Shown: in pieces, positions 33,468 through 41,794 of the stretch
Numbering within the stretch: position 1 is the first letter of the stretch
Layout of the letters: the number at the start of each line of letters is the position of its first letter
NCBI GenBank assembly: GCA_051000395.1
Contig: JBPCOI010000035.1
Span: 1 to 64,000 of the forward strand
Direction: 5' to 3'
Length of the DNA: 64,000 nucleotides
From: JBPCOI01 sp051000395
GTDB lineage: Bacteria; Actinomycetota; Actinomycetes; Mycobacteriales; Jatrophihabitantaceae
Made by a program: the position numbers and the translations under genes
Notes under the pieces: generated by a model
Told to the model about the DNA's origin: nothing
What the model saw: only the letters and a program-made list of their open reading frames with translations
Databases searched by the model: none

Positions 33468-34922
33468 GTGAATACCGGTGTGTCGTGGCCGGATCTGGTT
33501 TCAGCGACGCCGCGGGTACTTTCGATGCAGACCAAGCTGCACCAATGGGCGAAGGCTGATTCTGGTCGTCGCTTCGATGATGTGTTCAACCTGGTCTACG
33601 ACCCGGCGTTCCTCGTGGTTGCGTGGAGCCGGGTGCGGAGCAACAAGGGTGCACGGACGGCTGGTGTCGACGGGATCGCTCCGCGTGACGTCGATGCCGA
33701 GACGGTGCGCGGCATGCTGGTCGACCTTCGCGAAGATCTGAAGGGCCACCGGTTTGTCCCGCAGATGGTGCGGGAGAAGACGATTCCCAAGGCGTCGGGC
33801 AAGATCCGGCGGTTAGGGATCGCCACGACCCGGGACCGGATCGTGCAGGCCGCGTTGAAGCTGGTGCTCGAGCCGATTTTTGAGGCGGACTTCAAGCCGT
33901 GTTCCTACGGCTTCCGCCCCAAACGCCGGGCGCAGGACGCGATCGCCGAGATCCACTACCTGGCCACACCCACCCGGAATTACCAGTGGGTGTTCGAGGC
34001 AGATATCGCGGCGTGTTTCGATGAGATCTCACACTCGGCCCTGATGGATCGGGTGCGGGACCGGATCGCAGACAAACGGGTCCTGAATTTGGCGAAGGCG
34101 TTTCTACGGGCGGGCATCCTCACCGAGGACGGCCACGCCCGGCAGACGATCACCGGCACTCCGCAGGGCGGGATACTTTCCCCGCTAATGGCTAACATCG
34201 CCCTGTCTGTTCTGGACGAGCACTTCACCGCGAAGTGGGCGGCGCTCGGCCCGGACTGGAAACGCGTCCGGCACCGCCGTTCCGGCGGCCCCACCATGAA
34301 AATCATCAGATACGCCGATGACTTCGTGGTGATGGTCAACGGCACGCGGGACCATGTCGATGCGCTGTGGGACGAGGTTGCCGAGGTCCTGGCGCCGATG
34401 GGCTTGCGCCTGTCGGTGGCTAAGACCAAGGTCTGCCATGTTGACGAGGGGTTCGACTTTCTCGGCTGGCACATCCAGCGCCGCCGTTGGAGCGGTCGGA
34501 CCGGCAAGCAGGCGGTCTACACCTACCCATCGAAGAAGGCTCTGACTTCGGTGATGGCCACGGTGCGGTCCCTGACTCGCCGAGCACAGCATCGAACGTT
34601 CGCGGACCTGCTGCGCCGGATCAATCCGGTGCTGCGGGGCTGGTGCAACTACTTCCGTCACGGGGTGTCGTCTCGGACTTTCAGCTACCTCGACCATTTT
34701 GCCTTCTGGCGGGTGTTCGGATGGCTGGCCAAGCGGCACCTCGGGCTGAACAAGCACACCCTGGTCCGTCGCTTCCTGCCCGGTTGGGTAGTGCGCGACG
34801 GCGACGTCGAGATGTTCCGGCCGCAGAAGGTCGCCATCGTGCGATACCGCTACCGCGGCTCGCGCATCCCGACACCATGGTCGAACGTGTCGACACCAGC
34901 ATCACCAGTCCTGACGGCGTGA
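33468..34922 (+). CDS. ltrA: Group II intron reverse transcriptase/maturase
   Basis: A 484-residue intron-encoded protein. The RT domain shows the classic blocks: KIRRLGIATTRDRIVQAALK, YGFRPKRRAQDAI, ADIAACFDEISHSALM, GTPQGGILSPLMANI and the catalytic YADDFVVM. The maturase domain (domain X) follows with LRRINPVLRGWCNYFRHG, and the protein ends with a short basic region. I see no clear HNH endonuclease domain. The GTG at 33468 has GAGGGGAG upstream (33452-33459). It is encoded in intron domain IV and should promote splicing and retrohoming of its own intron. Confidence 0.95.
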   Translation: MNTGVSWPDLVSATPRVLSMQTKLHQWAKADSGRRFDDVFNLVYDPAFLVVAWSRVRSNKGARTAGVDGIAPRDVDAETVRGMLVDLREDLKGHRFVPQMVREKTIPKASGKIRRLGIATTRDRIVQAALKLVLEPIFEADFKPCSYGFRPKRRAQDAIAEIHYLATPTRNYQWVFEADIAACFDEISHSALMDRVRDRIADKRVLNLAKAFLRAGILTEDGHARQTITGTPQGGILSPLMANIALSVLDEHFTAKWAALGPDWKRVRHRRSGGPTMKIIRYADDFVVMVNGTRDHVDALWDEVAEVLAPMGLRLSVAKTKVCHVDEGFDFLGWHIQRRRWSGRTGKQAVYTYPSKKALTSVMATVRSLTRRAQHRTFADLLRRINPVLRGWCNYFRHGVSSRTFSYLDHFAFWRVFGWLAKRHLGLNKHTLVRRFLPGWVVRDGDVEMFRPQKVAIVRYRYRGSRIPTPWSNVSTPASPVLTA

Positions 34923-34931
34923 TCACGTGGA

Positions 34932-35028
34932 GAGCCGGATGCGGTGGAAGTCGCTTGTCCGGTTCGGGAGGCGGGTCGCAGAAACGGACCGGTCGAAAGA
35001 CTGGCACCGCGCTGCGGCCCGACCTCAC
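34932..35028 (+). ncRNA. Group II intron domains V and VI
   Basis: Domain V is 34932-34965: GAGCCGGA pairs with UCCGGUUC, with the AGC triad at its 5' side and an internal GGUGGAAG loop. Domain VI follows: GAGG-CGGG-UCGCAG (from 34968) pairs with CUGCGG-CCCG-CCUC near the 3' end, leaving A35022 bulged as the branch point, and an inner stem CCGGUC-GAAA-GACUGG closes with a GNRA loop. The pairing is complete, which argues for a functional ribozyme. Confidence 0.85.
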
Positions 35029-35637
35029 ACCAAGCTGCGTGGCCCGGTCAAGTGGACCTACTACTACCTCTACGTGATCCTCGACATCTACTCCCGCTAC
35101 GTCGTCGGTTGGATGGTCGCCAGCCGTGAGTCCGGGCCGCTGGCCGAGGTCCTGATCCGCCAGACCTGCGCCAAGCAGGGCATCGGTCGCCACCAGCTGA
35201 CGCTGCACGCTGACCGCGGCTCCTCGATGACCTCCAAACCGGTCGCGTTCCTGCTCGCCGACCTCGGCGTCACCCAGTCCCACTCCCGACCGCACGTCTC
35301 GGACGACAACCCGTTCAGCGAGGCCCAGTTCAAGACCCTGAAATACCGGCCGGACTTCCCCGGCCGGTTCACCTGCATCGAGGCCGCCCGGGCACACTGC
35401 CAACGATTTTTCGCCTGGTACAACGACGAGCACCGCCACAGCGGCCTGGGCCTGCACGTTCCCGCCGACGTCCACTACGGCACCGCCGACGCAGTCCGCG
35501 ACAAGCGAGCTGGCGTGCTCACCACAGCGTTCGCGGCCCACCCCGAACGGTTCGTCCGCAAGCCACCCGAGCCGCCAGCGTTGCCGACCGGCTCCTGGAT
35601 CAACCCACCCGACGAGAGCGAGAAGACCACTCAATAA
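35029..35637 (+). pseudogene. IS3-family transposase (orfB), C-terminal catalytic part
   Basis: From 35029 the frame encodes the rve integrase core: first Asp in YVILDIYSRYVVGW, second Asp in LHADRGSSM, Glu in NPFSEAQFKTLKYRPDFPG, followed by CQRFFAWYNDEHRHSGLGLH. All three DDE residues are present, but the N-terminal half and orfA are missing, so no active transposase can be made. An ATG at 34927 opens the same frame inside the intron but is not the native start. Confidence 0.88.
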
Positions 35638-35715
35638 TTCCTGCTCGACGGTGCCTCATTCAGGTTGACAGATTCCCCCGACGCAGGTCGACGAGGTAGT
35701 GAAGGAGGAGCGCTG

Positions 35716-35820
35716 ATGTTGTTCTTGGGTGATGACTAGGCCGAGGATCATCACGACATCGAGATCGTGGACGACCAAGGCCGTCGGTTGGCAAAACGCC
35801 GGCTGCCGCCTCTCCAATGA
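35716..35820 (+). pseudogene. IS110-family transposase remnant with a nonsense codon
   Basis: GGAGGAG then ATG at 35716 reads MLFLGDD, a TAG stop at 35737-35739, then AEDHHDIEIVDDQGRRLAKR and RLP. IS110-family transposases begin with (F)VGDDWAEDHHD, so a TGG-to-TAG change explains the stop. The D-E-D catalytic start is otherwise recognisable. Similarity ends at about 35808, so only the first ~30 codons remain. It directly abuts the IS3 right end. Confidence 0.7.
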
Positions 35821-36021
35821 TCTTGATTCGTGCCCCCCGCGTGCCCCATCGGGCGGCAAAGTACGCGCACTCACGGTCAATAGCGGGCATTTCGGACCGC
35901 GTTGGAGACTCCGCCCGAGCGAGAAAATACGGCGACCGTCACCATCACAAAGGAATGGCACCACCCGGTCGGCATACCCAGAGGTCCCGTATTTAGGGGG
36001 CCCTAGTACTAGGAACGCGAA
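35821..36021. other. Unassigned relic DNA next to tRNA-Tyr
   Basis: No gene is supported here. The composition is less GC-rich than the flanks and no reading frame resembles a known protein. The only structure seen is a perfect 12-bp palindrome, CCTAGTACTAGG (36002-36013). It is probably debris of older insertions. Confidence 0.5.
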
Positions 36022-36052
36022 TCGGTCAGGGCCAAAAGTTGGCCCCGACCGA
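36022..36052 (-). terminator. Terminator downstream of tRNA-Tyr
   Basis: TCGGTCAGGGCCA (36022-36034) and TGGCCCCGACCGA (36040-36052) pair at 12 of 13 positions around AAAGT. The hairpin lies 5 bases beyond the tRNA-Tyr 3' end, so it is most likely its transcription terminator. Confidence 0.7.
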
Positions 36053-36057
36053 TTTTG

Positions 36058-36139
36058 TGGCGGGTGTTGGGTTTGAACCAACGTAGGCTGAGCCGGCGGT
36101 TTTACAGACCGCTCCCTTTGACCACTCGGGCAACCCGCC
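36058..36139 (-). tRNA. trnY: tRNA-Tyr (anticodon GTA)
   Basis: An 82-nt class II tRNA. The acceptor stem is GGCGGGT with ACCCGCC and discriminator A. The anticodon stem-loop is GCGGTCTGTAAAACCGC with anticodon GTA, followed by a long variable arm (CGGCTCAGCCTACG region) and T-arm GGTTCAAACCC. The mobile-element patch begins at its 3' side, although no direct att repeat is visible. Confidence 0.95.
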
Positions 36140-36256
36140 GTGCGGCCGGATCACTCCGGCAACGGCTCGTCAGCCTACCGGACGTCCGGACGGCGCCGCC
36201 GCGGCGCTCGGCTACGGTCTAGAGCGCCGCACATCTATTCCCAGGAGGTGGTCCCG

Positions 36257-36748
36257 ATGGCCGACCCGTCGTTCGACGTCGTCAGCAAGATCGACCGGCA
36301 GGAGGTCGACAACGCGCTCAACCAGGCCGCCAAGGAGCTGTCGCAGCGCTTCGACTTCCGCGGCACCAACGCCTCGGTGGAATGGTCCGGCGAGCTGGGC
36401 GTCGCCGTGAAGGCCGACACCGAGGAGCGCGCGAAGGCAGCCCTGGACGTGTTCAAGGAGAAGCTGGTCAAGCGCTCCATCTCGCTCAAGGCCCTCGACG
36501 CGGGTGAGGCGAAGGCCTCCGGCAAGCAGTACGTGATCGCCTCGACGATGAAGCAGGGCATCGACCAGGACACCGCGAAGAAGATCACCAAACTCATCCG
36601 CGACGACGGCCCCAAGGGCGTGCAGGCGCAGATCCAGGGCGACCAGCTGCGGGTCTCGGGCAAGAAGAAGGACCAGCTCCAGGACGTCATCGCGTTGCTC
36701 AAGGGCGCCGATCTCGGCGTGGCACTCCAGTTCACCAACTACCGATGA
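36257..36748 (+). CDS. yajQ: YajQ family cyclic-di-GMP-binding protein
   Basis: A 163-residue protein of the YajQ/UPF0234 family, a two-domain nucleotide-binding fold reported to bind cyclic di-GMP in some bacteria. The start [20 protein letters not shown], the FDFRGT block and the end [15 protein letters not shown] are diagnostic. The ATG at 36257 has CAGGAGGTG upstream. It is followed after 40 bases by the thymidylyltransferase gene. Confidence 0.95.
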   Translation: MADPSFDVVSKIDRQEVDNALNQAAKELSQRFDFRGTNASVEWSGELGVAVKADTEERAKAALDVFKEKLVKRSISLKALDAGEAKASGKQYVIASTMKQGIDQDTAKKITKLIRDDGPKGVQAQIQGDQLRVSGKKKDQLQDVIALLKGADLGVALQFTNYR

Positions 36749-36788
36749 AGCACGCCTCGGACTCGCGCGCCACGTCGACCGGGTACCG

Positions 36789-37664
36789 ATGAAGGGCGTC
36801 ATCCTCGCGGGAGGCGCCGGGACGCGGCTGCACCCGATCACCCGCGCGGTGAGTAAGCAGCTGCTGCCGGTCGACGACAAGCCGATGATCTACTATCCGC
36901 TGTCCACCCTGATGCTCGCGGGCATCCGCGAGATCCTCATCATCACGACGCCGCACGAGCAGGACCAGTTCGTCCGGCTGCTCGGCGACGGTGGCGAGTA
37001 CGGGCTGAACCTCGACTACGCCGTGCAGCCGGAGCCGAACGGGCTCGCCGAGGCCTTCCGCATCGGTGCCGCGCACATCGGCGCGGACACCTCGGCGCTC
37101 GTGCTGGGCGACAACATCTTCTACGGGCACGGCCTCGGCGGCCAACTCGGTGCCGCGGCTGGGCTGCAGACCGGATGCGTGCTGTTCGGCTACCAGGTCC
37201 GCGACCCCGAGCGTTACGGGGTGGCGCTGGCCGACCAAGACGGACGGCTGATCAGTATCGAGGAGAAACCCACCACACCGAAGTCCGACGTCGCCGTCAC
37301 GGGACTGTACTTCTACGACAACGACGTCGTGGAGATCGCGCGCGGCCTGCGCCCGTCGGCGCGGGGCGAGCTGGAGATCACCGACCTCAACAACGTCTAC
37401 GTCGAACGGGGTACGGCCCGGCTGGTCGACCTGGGACGCGGCACGGCGTGGCTGGACACCGGCACCCACGACTCGCTGCTCGAGGCCGGGCAGTTCGTCC
37501 AGGTGCTCGAGCACCGGCAGGGGGTGCGCATCGCCTGCATCGAGGAGATCGCGCTGCGGCAGGGGTTCATCGACGCGGAGCAGGCCTACCGGCTCGGTGC
37601 GGCGCTGGCCAAATCCGGTTACGGCGAGTACGTGATGGACGTCGCCCGGTCGATGCGGGCCTGA
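36789..37664 (+). CDS. rmlA: Glucose-1-phosphate thymidylyltransferase
   Basis: A 291-residue nucleotidyltransferase making dTDP-glucose, the first step to dTDP-L-rhamnose for cell-wall polymers. The nucleotide-binding motif is [20 protein letters not shown] at residues 8-27, followed by [13 protein letters not shown]. Further blocks are [32 protein letters not shown] and [16 protein letters not shown]. Length is normal. No other rml gene is adjacent. Confidence 0.95.
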   Translation: MKGVILAGGAGTRLHPITRAVSKQLLPVDDKPMIYYPLSTLMLAGIREILIITTPHEQDQFVRLLGDGGEYGLNLDYAVQPEPNGLAEAFRIGAAHIGADTSALVLGDNIFYGHGLGGQLGAAAGLQTGCVLFGYQVRDPERYGVALADQDGRLISIEEKPTTPKSDVAVTGLYFYDNDVVEIARGLRPSARGELEITDLNNVYVERGTARLVDLGRGTAWLDTGTHDSLLEAGQFVQVLEHRQGVRIACIEEIALRQGFIDAEQAYRLGAALAKSGYGEYVMDVARSMRA

Positions 37665-37667
37665 CCC

Positions 37668-38534
37668 TCAGCGGTAGTAACGGGGATCGGTCTTTGCCAT
37701 CGTCTGCAGGCGGGCGATGCGCTGCTCCATCGGCGGATGCGTCGAGAACAGCGTGCGCACACCGGCACCGCGAAACGGGTTGGCGATCATCATGTGGCTC
37801 GTCGTCTGCAGCGTCGGCGTGGGCGCAAGCGGCCGAGCGGCCACGCCGACCTCGAGCTTGCGCAACGCGGACGCGAGCGCCAGCGGGTCGTTCGACAGCT
37901 CGGCGCCGGACTCGTCGGCCTGGTACTCGCGCGAGCGGCTGATCGCGAGCTGGATGAGTCCCGCCGCGAGCGGTGCGAGCAAGAGCATGAGCAGCGCGCC
38001 GAGCGGGTTGCGGTCCCGGTCGCGGCCACCCCCGAAGAACAGCGCGAACTGCGCGATGAACGTGATGCAGGCGGCCAGGCAGCCGGCGACGGAGGACAGC
38101 AGGATGTCGCGGTTGTAGACGTGGCTGAGTTCGTGGCCGAGCACGGCACGAAGCTCTCGCTCGTCGAGTATCGCCAGGATGCCTTCCGTGGCGCACACCG
38201 CGGCGTGGCGCGGGCTGCGCCCTGTCGCGAAGGCGTTGGGCTGCGACGTGGGCGATACGTACAGCCGCGGCATGGGCTGACGGGCGCTGGTGGCAAGCTC
38301 ACGGACGATCCGGTACATCGCCGGCTGCTGCGCCTCGCTGACCGGACGCGCCCGCATGGACGAGAGCGCGATGCGATCGGAGTTGAAGTAGCTGAAGCCG
38401 TTCACGGCGATCGCGATGAGCAGCCCGACGATCAGGCCGTTGCGCCCGGCGATCGCGCCACCGCCGACGACGAGGATCGCACCGAGGACGCCGAACAGCA
38501 CCGCAGTCTTCAGGCCGTTGCGTACTCCGTGCAC
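37668..38534 (-). CDS. htpX: Zinc metalloprotease HtpX
   Basis: A 288-residue membrane protease of family M48 involved in membrane-protein quality control. The zinc motif is [14 protein letters not shown] with the third ligand in [14 protein letters not shown]. Two N-terminal helices ([38 protein letters not shown]) and two more after the HELSH motif are visible. The C-terminus [17 protein letters not shown] is typical. The GTG at 38534 is used; an in-frame GTG at 38554 would add seven residues and is a real alternative. It converges on rmlA with only 3 bases between stops. Confidence 0.93.
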   Translation of the reverse strand: MHGVRNGLKTAVLFGVLGAILVVGGGAIAGRNGLIVGLLIAIAVNGFSYFNSDRIALSSMRARPVSEAQQPAMYRIVRELATSARQPMPRLYVSPTSQPNAFATGRSPRHAAVCATEGILAILDERELRAVLGHELSHVYNRDILLSSVAGCLAACITFIAQFALFFGGGRDRDRNPLGALLMLLLAPLAAGLIQLAISRSREYQADESGAELSNDPLALASALRKLEVGVAARPLAPTPTLQTTSHMMIANPFRGAGVRTLFSTHPPMEQRIARLQTMAKTDPRYYR

Positions 38535-38609
38535 GCCCGTCCAACGAACGGGCACCCGCGTCGTGTTCCCGCCCGACGCGCGAACGCAGGCATCTGATTG
38601 ACTGCCAGC

Positions 38610-39098
38610 ATGTCGGCGATCGACCACCTCATCCACGCCAACGAGAACTACGCCGCGTCCTTCCCGGGCCCGCGGCCGCAGCGGCCGAAGCTGCGGATGA
38701 CGGTGATCGAATGCATGGACTCGCGCCTGGACACCTTCGGCGCGCTCGGCCTGCAGGTCGGGGACGCGCACATCATCCGCAACGCAGGCGGCCTGATCAC
38801 CGATGACGTCCTGCGCTCGTTGGCCATCAGTCAGCGCGCGCTGGGCACCCGCGAGGTCGTGATCCTGCACCACACCGACTGCGGTATGCACGGTTTCGAC
38901 GACGCCGCCTTTCGCTCGGCGCTCGCCGGCGAATCCGGCGTCGAACCCGGCTGGGACGTCCCGGGATTCACCGACGTCGAGGCGCAGGTGCGCGAGTCGC
39001 TCGTCCTGGTCCGGGAGTGCGCCTGGCTGCCGCATCGCGAGGAGGTGCGCGGCTTCGTGTTCGACGTGGCGACGGCGCGGATCGAGGAAGTCAGCTGA
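38610..39098 (+). CDS. Beta-class carbonic anhydrase
   Basis: A 162-residue zinc enzyme hydrating CO2. The active-site motifs are ECMDSRLD (Cys ligand and the Asp-Arg pair) and HHTDCGM (His and Cys ligands), with [10 protein letters not shown] between. No signal peptide. I take the ATG at 38610; a TTG four codons earlier is possible. The protein is of the short actinobacterial type. Confidence 0.92.
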   Translation: MSAIDHLIHANENYAASFPGPRPQRPKLRMTVIECMDSRLDTFGALGLQVGDAHIIRNAGGLITDDVLRSLAISQRALGTREVVILHHTDCGMHGFDDAAFRSALAGESGVEPGWDVPGFTDVEAQVRESLVLVRECAWLPHREEVRGFVFDVATARIEEVS

Positions 39099-39110
39099 GC
39101 CGGGACGACC

Positions 39111-39530
39111 TCAGGCGGCCCACCGGAAGGACGTCATCAACGACTCCACCCGCCCGACGAGGTCGGCTCCCGCGTCCTCGGCGAGGCTGAACTCGGCCAG
39201 CAGCGCCAACTGCTCGTCCGGCGCCGGCAGCAGGTAACGCAGCGCGTCCCCGCAGCGCTCGACACAGTCACCGGCACAGGTGATCTCCCGGGCAACGGAT
39301 CCGGGCCCGAGCGGCCGGCAGCTCGGCAGCTCGCCTGCGGGTCCGTCGAGCAGGCCGACCGTGAGCACGCCGCTGACGGGGCGGAAGCTGTCCTCGTCCA
39401 GCACGACGGTGCTGAGCACCGCGAGCAACGGAGCTCCGCCGATCTCGTCCGGCAGCCCGGATTGCTCGGGGGTGACGACGAGCCAGTCGCGGCAGTCCAG
39501 CTCGAACGCCGGCAGGACCAGATCTCTCAT
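39111..39530 (-). CDS. Hypothetical protein, Cys-containing
   Basis: A 139-residue acidic soluble protein, starting MRDLVLPAFELDCRDWLVVT, with conserved-looking beta-rich N-half and a helical C-half (EQLALLAEFSLAEDAGADLV). Its cysteines include the cluster TCAGDCVERCGDALRY. GAGGAG lies upstream of the ATG, which supports a real gene. I do not recognise the family. It converges on the carbonic anhydrase gene. Confidence 0.6.
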   Translation of the reverse strand: MRDLVLPAFELDCRDWLVVTPEQSGLPDEIGGAPLLAVLSTVVLDEDSFRPVSGVLTVGLLDGPAGELPSCRPLGPGSVAREITCAGDCVERCGDALRYLLPAPDEQLALLAEFSLAEDAGADLVGRVESLMTSFRWAA

Positions 39531-39874
39531 GACAGCTCCTCGTGACGACCAACCGCCCGGCGGGAAATGCTGTGGCAGTGGTACCCCTGCGCCTCTGCGG
39601 GCTCACTGATGCGCCTATTCCTGCAGTGCAAGCCCCACGAATGCGGACGTTCCGTCGGGTGGCCCACGCCGCTGGCGGCGCTGACCGTAACTGGCGGCTC
39701 GCGGGGTGCGGAAGGACGTCGCGCTGGCAGCTTGTGCCCGTCAACTACCGGACACTGAGTGAGGCAAGCCACGGGCGACGGGACGCCCGGAAACGTAGGA
39801 TGAACAGGTCGCGGCCCTGCACGAGCCCGGTGTAGACCGCGGCCCCGATCCGATGCCGGGAGGACCCCACCCGC
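39531..39874. other. Intergenic region upstream of korA
   Basis: A 344-base gap between a divergent hypothetical gene and korA. No convincing gene is seen on either strand. GGGAGGA at about 39859-39865 is the korA ribosome-binding site. TAGGAT at 39796-39801 could be a -10 box, but I find no matching -35. Confidence 0.4.
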
Positions 39875-41794
39875 ATGGCCAAGAGAGTGCAGCAACTCGA
39901 CCGGGTCGTCATCCGCATCGCCGGGGACTCCGGGGACGGCATGCAGCTGACCGGCGACCGGTTCACCCAGGAAACCGCGCTGTTCGGCAACGACCTGGCG
40001 ACGTTCCCGAACTTCCCCGCCGAGATCCGCGCCCCCCAGGGCACGCTCGCCGGCGTCTCGTCCTTCCAGCTGCACTTCGCCGACCACGACATCCTCACTC
40101 CAGGCGACCGCCCGGACGTCCTGGTGGCGATGAATCCGGCCGCGCTCAAGGCCAACCTGGCCGAGCTGCCCAGGGGCGCGACCGTCATCGTCGACACCCA
40201 CGACTTCACCACGCGCGCGCTGGCCCGCATCGGCTGGGCGAGCAACCCGCTCGAGGACGGCAGTCTGGACAGCTTCCAGGTGCACTCGCTGGACCTGACG
40301 CAGATGACCCTCGACGCGCTGGCCGACACCGACCTGTCGCGCAAGGACGCCGGACGCAGCAAGAACATGTTCGCGCTCGGGCTGCTGTGCTGGATGTACT
40401 CGCGCCCCACGCAGGGCACGATCGAGTTCGTCCGCACCAAGTTCGCGAGCAAGCCGGAGATCGCGGCGGCGAACATCAGCGCCTTCCAGGCCGGCTACCA
40501 CTTCGGCGAGACGACCGAGACCTTCGCGGTGCACTACGAGATCAAGCCGGCCGCACAGCGTCCGGGCACCTACCGCAACATCAGCGGAAACCTGGCCCTT
40601 GCCTACGGCCTGGTGGCGGCAGGGCGGCGGGCGAAGCTGCCGGTCTTCCTCGGCGCCTACCCCATCACGCCGGCCTCGGACATCCTGCACGAGCTGAGCA
40701 AGCACAAGCGCTTCGGCGTTCGGACCTTCCAGGCCGAGGACGAGATCGCCGGCATCGGCGCGGCTCTCGGTGCGGCTTTCGGTGGTGCGCTCGCGGTCAC
40801 GACGTCCTCCGGGCCGGGCATCGCGCTCAAGGGCGAGGCGATCGGACTGGCGGTGTCGCTGGAACTGCCGATGGTCATCTGCGACATCCAGCGCGGCGGT
40901 CCGTCCACCGGCCTGCCTACCAAGACCGAGCAGTCCGACCTGCTCCAGGCGATGTACGGACGAAACGGCGAGGCTCCGGTGCCCATCGTCGCGGCGCAGT
41001 CCCCGGGCGACTGCTTCGACGCGGCGATCGAGGCGGCGCGCATCGCGCTCACTTATCGCACCCCGGTGTTCCTGCTCTCCGACGGCTACCTCGCCAACTG
41101 CTCCGAGCCGTGGCTGGTGCCCTCCGTCGAGGAACTGCCCGACCTTACCGTCGCCTTCGCCACCGAGCCCAACGCCGAGGACGGGACGTTCCTGCCGTAC
41201 CTGCGCGACCCCGAGACCCTGGCCCGGCCGTGGGCGGTGCCCGGCACGCCGGGTCTCGAGCACCGCGTCGGCGGCATCGAGAAGGCCGACAAGACCGGAA
41301 ACATCAGCTACGACCCCGACAACCACGACTTCATGGTGCGCACCCGCCAGGCCAAGGTCGACGGGATCGCCCGCGGCCTGGCCCCCCTTCAGGTCGAGGA
41401 CCCCGGCGAGCGCGCCACGGTCCTGGTGCTCGGCTGGGGTTCGACGTACGGGCCGATCGGTGCCGCCTGCCGGCAGGTCCGGGCCACCGGCGCCGCGGTG
41501 GCCCAGGCGCACCTGCGCCACCTGAATCCGTTCCCGTCCGATCTCGGAGAGATCCTCGCCCGCTACGAGAAGGTCGTCATCCCCGAGATGAACCTGGGGC
41601 AGCTGGCGACCCTGGTCCGGGCCAAGTACCTGGTCGACGTGATCAGCGTGACGCAGGTGCGCGGGTTGCCGTTCAAGGCCGACGAGCTCGCCGAGATGCT
41701 GCAGGGCGTGATCTCACCGCACGATGACGACGACTCGCCGCAGGCGGGCCAGGTAGCCGCGGGGACACCGAAGGGCGGGCGGCACGATGGCTGA
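39875..41794 (+). CDS. korA: 2-oxoglutarate:ferredoxin oxidoreductase, alpha subunit
   Basis: A 639-residue subunit that, with KorB, converts 2-oxoglutarate and CoA to succinyl-CoA using ferredoxin. The N-terminal gamma-like domain has RIAGDSGDGMQLTGDRFTQE. The pyrimidine-binding alpha domain has GAYPITPASDILHELSK, TFQAEDEIAGIGAALGA and TTSSGPGIALKGEAIGLAV. The C-terminal part carries VLGWGSTYGPI and VVIPEMNLGQL. This form lets actinobacteria run the TCA cycle without, or beside, the dehydrogenase complex. It overlaps korB by 8 bases. Confidence 0.96.
   Translation: MAKRVQQLDRVVIRIAGDSGDGMQLTGDRFTQETALFGNDLATFPNFPAEIRAPQGTLAGVSSFQLHFADHDILTPGDRPDVLVAMNPAALKANLAELPRGATVIVDTHDFTTRALARIGWASNPLEDGSLDSFQVHSLDLTQMTLDALADTDLSRKDAGRSKNMFALGLLCWMYSRPTQGTIEFVRTKFASKPEIAAANISAFQAGYHFGETTETFAVHYEIKPAAQRPGTYRNISGNLALAYGLVAAGRRAKLPVFLGAYPITPASDILHELSKHKRFGVRTFQAEDEIAGIGAALGAAFGGALAVTTSSGPGIALKGEAIGLAVSLELPMVICDIQRGGPSTGLPTKTEQSDLLQAMYGRNGEAPVPIVAAQSPGDCFDAAIEAARIALTYRTPVFLLSDGYLANCSEPWLVPSVEELPDLTVAFATEPNAEDGTFLPYLRDPETLARPWAVPGTPGLEHRVGGIEKADKTGNISYDPDNHDFMVRTRQAKVDGIARGLAPLQVEDPGERATVLVLGWGSTYGPIGAACRQVRATGAAVAQAHLRHLNPFPSDLGEILARYEKVVIPEMNLGQLATLVRAKYLVDVISVTQVRGLPFKADELAEMLQGVISPHDDDDSPQAGQVAAGTPKGGRHDG

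Larger units (their letters stand above)
32858..35028 (+). mobile_element. Group II intron with its reverse transcriptase
   Basis: A ~2,171-bp intron, oriented plus. The 5' edge is placed after gacatc at 32857 because the flanking exons then restore a transposase reading frame. It starts GAGCGCC-ACGA-GGCGC. The reverse transcriptase/maturase lies at 33468-34922. A canonical domain V (34932-34965) and domain VI with a bulged adenosine (A35022) seven bases from the 3' end follow. The intron ends in AC at 35028, obeying the AY rule. All parts needed for splicing and mobility appear present. A recent insertion into an IS that was later deleted on its left is the simplest reading. Confidence 0.85.
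32840..35670 (+). mobile_element. Fragment of an IS3-family insertion sequence split by a group II intron
   Basis: Short left piece 32841-32857 (tttactcgtgggacatc, encoding Y-S-W-D-I) and right piece 35029-35637 (T-K-L-R-G-P-V-K-W onwards) rejoin exactly in frame to the conserved WDITKLRGP block of IS3-family transposases once the intron is removed. A right terminal repeat is likely at 35650-35670 (tgcctcattcaggttgaca). The left half of the IS is absent, and the junction with pstA lies at about 32840. Confidence 0.75.

Noticed and set aside
32840..33589. Long minus-strand open frame extending pstA to 482 codons through the intron
   Set aside because: The extra ~250 codons are antisense to the intron and IS and show Arg/Pro/Ser-rich low-complexity translation. 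PstA similarity stops at about 32839.
35656..36081. 141-codon minus-strand open frame across the IS remnants
   Set aside because: It runs through tRNA-Tyr 3' sequence, a terminator and antisense of IS110 remnant, and its translation resembles no protein.
36058..36139. tRNA-Tyr as an integrase attachment site
   Set aside because: No integrase gene and no direct repeat of the tRNA 3' end are visible in the mobile patch, so only proximity supports it.
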